NCBI GenBank assembly: GCA_963205465.1
Contig: CAUJKG010000135.1
Span: 1 to 5,962, forward strand
DNA: 5,962 bases
From: Pseudomonadota bacterium
Lineage (GTDB): Bacteria; Pseudomonadota; Alphaproteobacteria; Rhizobiales; Xanthobacteraceae
Direction: 5' to 3'
In this document: one piece after another, positions 5,138-5,962 of the stretch
Position numbering within the stretch: position 1 is the first letter of the stretch
Layout: each line of letters starts with the position of its first letter
Program-made: the position numbers and the translations under genes
Notes under the pieces: generated by a model
What the model saw: only the letters and a program-made list of their open reading frames with translations
The model's database searches: none
What the model was told of the DNA's origin: nothing

Positions 5138-5962
5138 TTATGCCGTCCGTCCGAACAGTCCCGCCGGACGCACCAGCAGAACGATGACCATGATTACGAA
5201 AATTACCGTGTTCGACGCCTGCGGAAAGAAGACTTTCGTCAGACCTTCGATAATGCCGAGCGAGAAGCCGGTCACGATCGCGCCCATGATCGATCCCATG
5301 CCACCGATCACGACAACCGCGAAGACCACGATGATCAGACTCGCACCCATCTGCGGACTCACGTTGTAGATGGGGGCTGCCATCACGCCAGCGAGCGCCG
5401 CAAGCCCGACGCCGAAGCCGTAAGTCAACGTGATCATGCGCGGCACGTTGATGCCGAAGGCCCGAACCAGCGTGGGGTTCTCGGTGGCGGCGCGCAGATA
5501 AGCGCCAAGCCGCGTCTTCTCGATCACGAACCAGGTGCCGAGGCAGACGATCAGCGAACAGATGATCACCCAGGCACGATATTTCGGCAGATACATGAAA
5601 CCGAGATTGTAACCGCCGGTCAGCAGTTGCGGCGGGCTGTAGGGAATGCCCGACGAGCCGAAATAGCGCCGGAAGATTCCCTCGAGCATCAGCGCAATGC
5701 CGAAGGTGAGCAACAGACCGTAAAGATGGTCGAGCTTGTAAAGATGCTTGAGGAGCACGCGCTCCAGCACGATGCCGAATGCGCCGACGATGATCGGCGC
5801 GATGATCAGCGCGAGCCAGTAATTGATCCCGGCAAGCTGCAGAAGAAAATAGGCGCAGAACGCGCCGAGCATGTACTGCGCGCCGTGCGAGAAATTGATG
5901 ATGTTCAGCATCCCGAAGATGACGGCCAGTCCGAGACTGAGCAGCGCGTAGAACGAACCGTT
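5138..5962 (-). CDS. livH: Branched-chain amino acid-type ABC transporter permease LivH (5' end outside window)
   Basis: This is the partner permease of LivM. The frame stays open to the right edge, giving 274 residues. The ATG at 5911-5909 is internal: the 17 codons before it read NGSFYALLSLGLAVIFG, the conserved first membrane segment of LivH, so the true start lies beyond the window, probably some 10-20 codons away. Conserved parts, numbered from the edge, are INFSHGAQYMLGAF (about 22-35), a TFGIALMLEGIF segment in the middle, and ATENPTLVRAFGIN, a loop that contacts the ATPase. GLAALAGVMAAP, GGMGSIMGAIVTG and the C-terminal RPAGLFGR follow. It ends at 5138, one base before the livM ATG. 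Expected partners livG, livF and a periplasmic binding protein are not in this window and may lie to the right. Confidence 0.94.
   Translation of the reverse strand, partial: NGSFYALLSLGLAVIFGMLNIINFSHGAQYMLGAFCAYFLLQLAGINYWLALIIAPIIVGAFGIVLERVLLKHLYKLDHLYGLLLTFGIALMLEGIFRRYFGSSGIPYSPPQLLTGGYNLGFMYLPKYRAWVIICSLIVCLGTWFVIEKTRLGAYLRAATENPTLVRAFGINVPRMITLTYGFGVGLAALAGVMAAPIYNVSPQMGASLIIVVFAVVVIGGMGSIMGAIVTGFSLGIIEGLTKVFFPQASNTVIFVIMVIVLLVRPAGLFGRTA

Noticed and set aside
4219..5187. 322-codon open frame opposite livM
   Set aside because: Shadow in the same register. Its Arg/His/Glu-rich translation is the usual antisense image of a hydrophobic membrane protein.
5909..5911. ATG at 5911 as the start of livH
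   Set aside because: The 17 codons before it encode a conserved part of the first LivH membrane segment and stay open to the edge, so it is an internal methionine.
1..5962. A novel defence, mobile or RNA-based system
   Set aside because: All genes fall into well-known families (efflux adaptor, TetR, thiolase, CoA-transferase, ABC permeases). No gap exceeds 160 bases, and there are no transposases, phage genes, tandem repeats or CRISPR-like arrays.

Overview
The window looks like a chromosomal segment from a GC-rich alphaproteobacterium, probably of the order Hyphomicrobiales (Bradyrhizobium/Rhodopseudomonas/Afipia-like). Three things suggest this: the codon choice (TTA, CTA and TCA almost absent from the genes), the proteins themselves, and a dispersed repeat with GAGCATGATCC / GGATCATGCTC ends of a kind I recall from that group. 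No database search was possible, so the taxonomic call is an inference.

Left part (1-980): a divergent regulator/target pair. A gene cut by the left edge reads leftward and encodes a polar Ala/Pro/Gly/Ser-rich tail leading into a membrane segment, most like the N-terminus of an HlyD/EmrA-type membrane fusion protein. Opposite it is a TetR/AcrR-family repressor. The 112 bp between them hold two copies of the same 15-bp palindrome (core ACCGAAC-N-GTTCGGT), one close to each start codon. This is the expected layout for a repressor that controls both itself and an efflux system.

Middle (981-1138): the two converging genes are separated by a structured repeat of about 100 bp with perfect 12-bp ends and two internal hairpins. 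These are better paired in RNA transcribed leftward than rightward.

Right part (1139-5962, all leftward, transcription order right to left): livH (5' end beyond the right edge), livM, then a 117-bp gap with a promoter-like region and dyad symmetry, then pcaI-pcaJ-pcaF. PcaI/PcaJ are the two subunits of a glutaconate/CatIJ-type CoA-transferase, probably converting 3-oxoadipate plus succinyl-CoA to 3-oxoadipyl-CoA. PcaF cleaves 3-oxoadipyl-CoA to succinyl-CoA and acetyl-CoA. Together they are the last two steps of the beta-ketoadipate pathway of aromatic catabolism. LivH and LivM are the two permeases of a branched-chain-amino-acid-type (HAAT) ABC importer. Placed beside pcaIJF, they may bring in an aromatic or dicarboxylic substrate rather than leucine. 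The two ATPases and the binding protein are not in the window.

I see no RNA gene, insertion sequence, CRISPR array or defence system, and nothing that amounts to a previously undescribed system. The points of interest are regulatory: the twin operators, the structured repeat, and the symmetric elements at the pcaI promoter.
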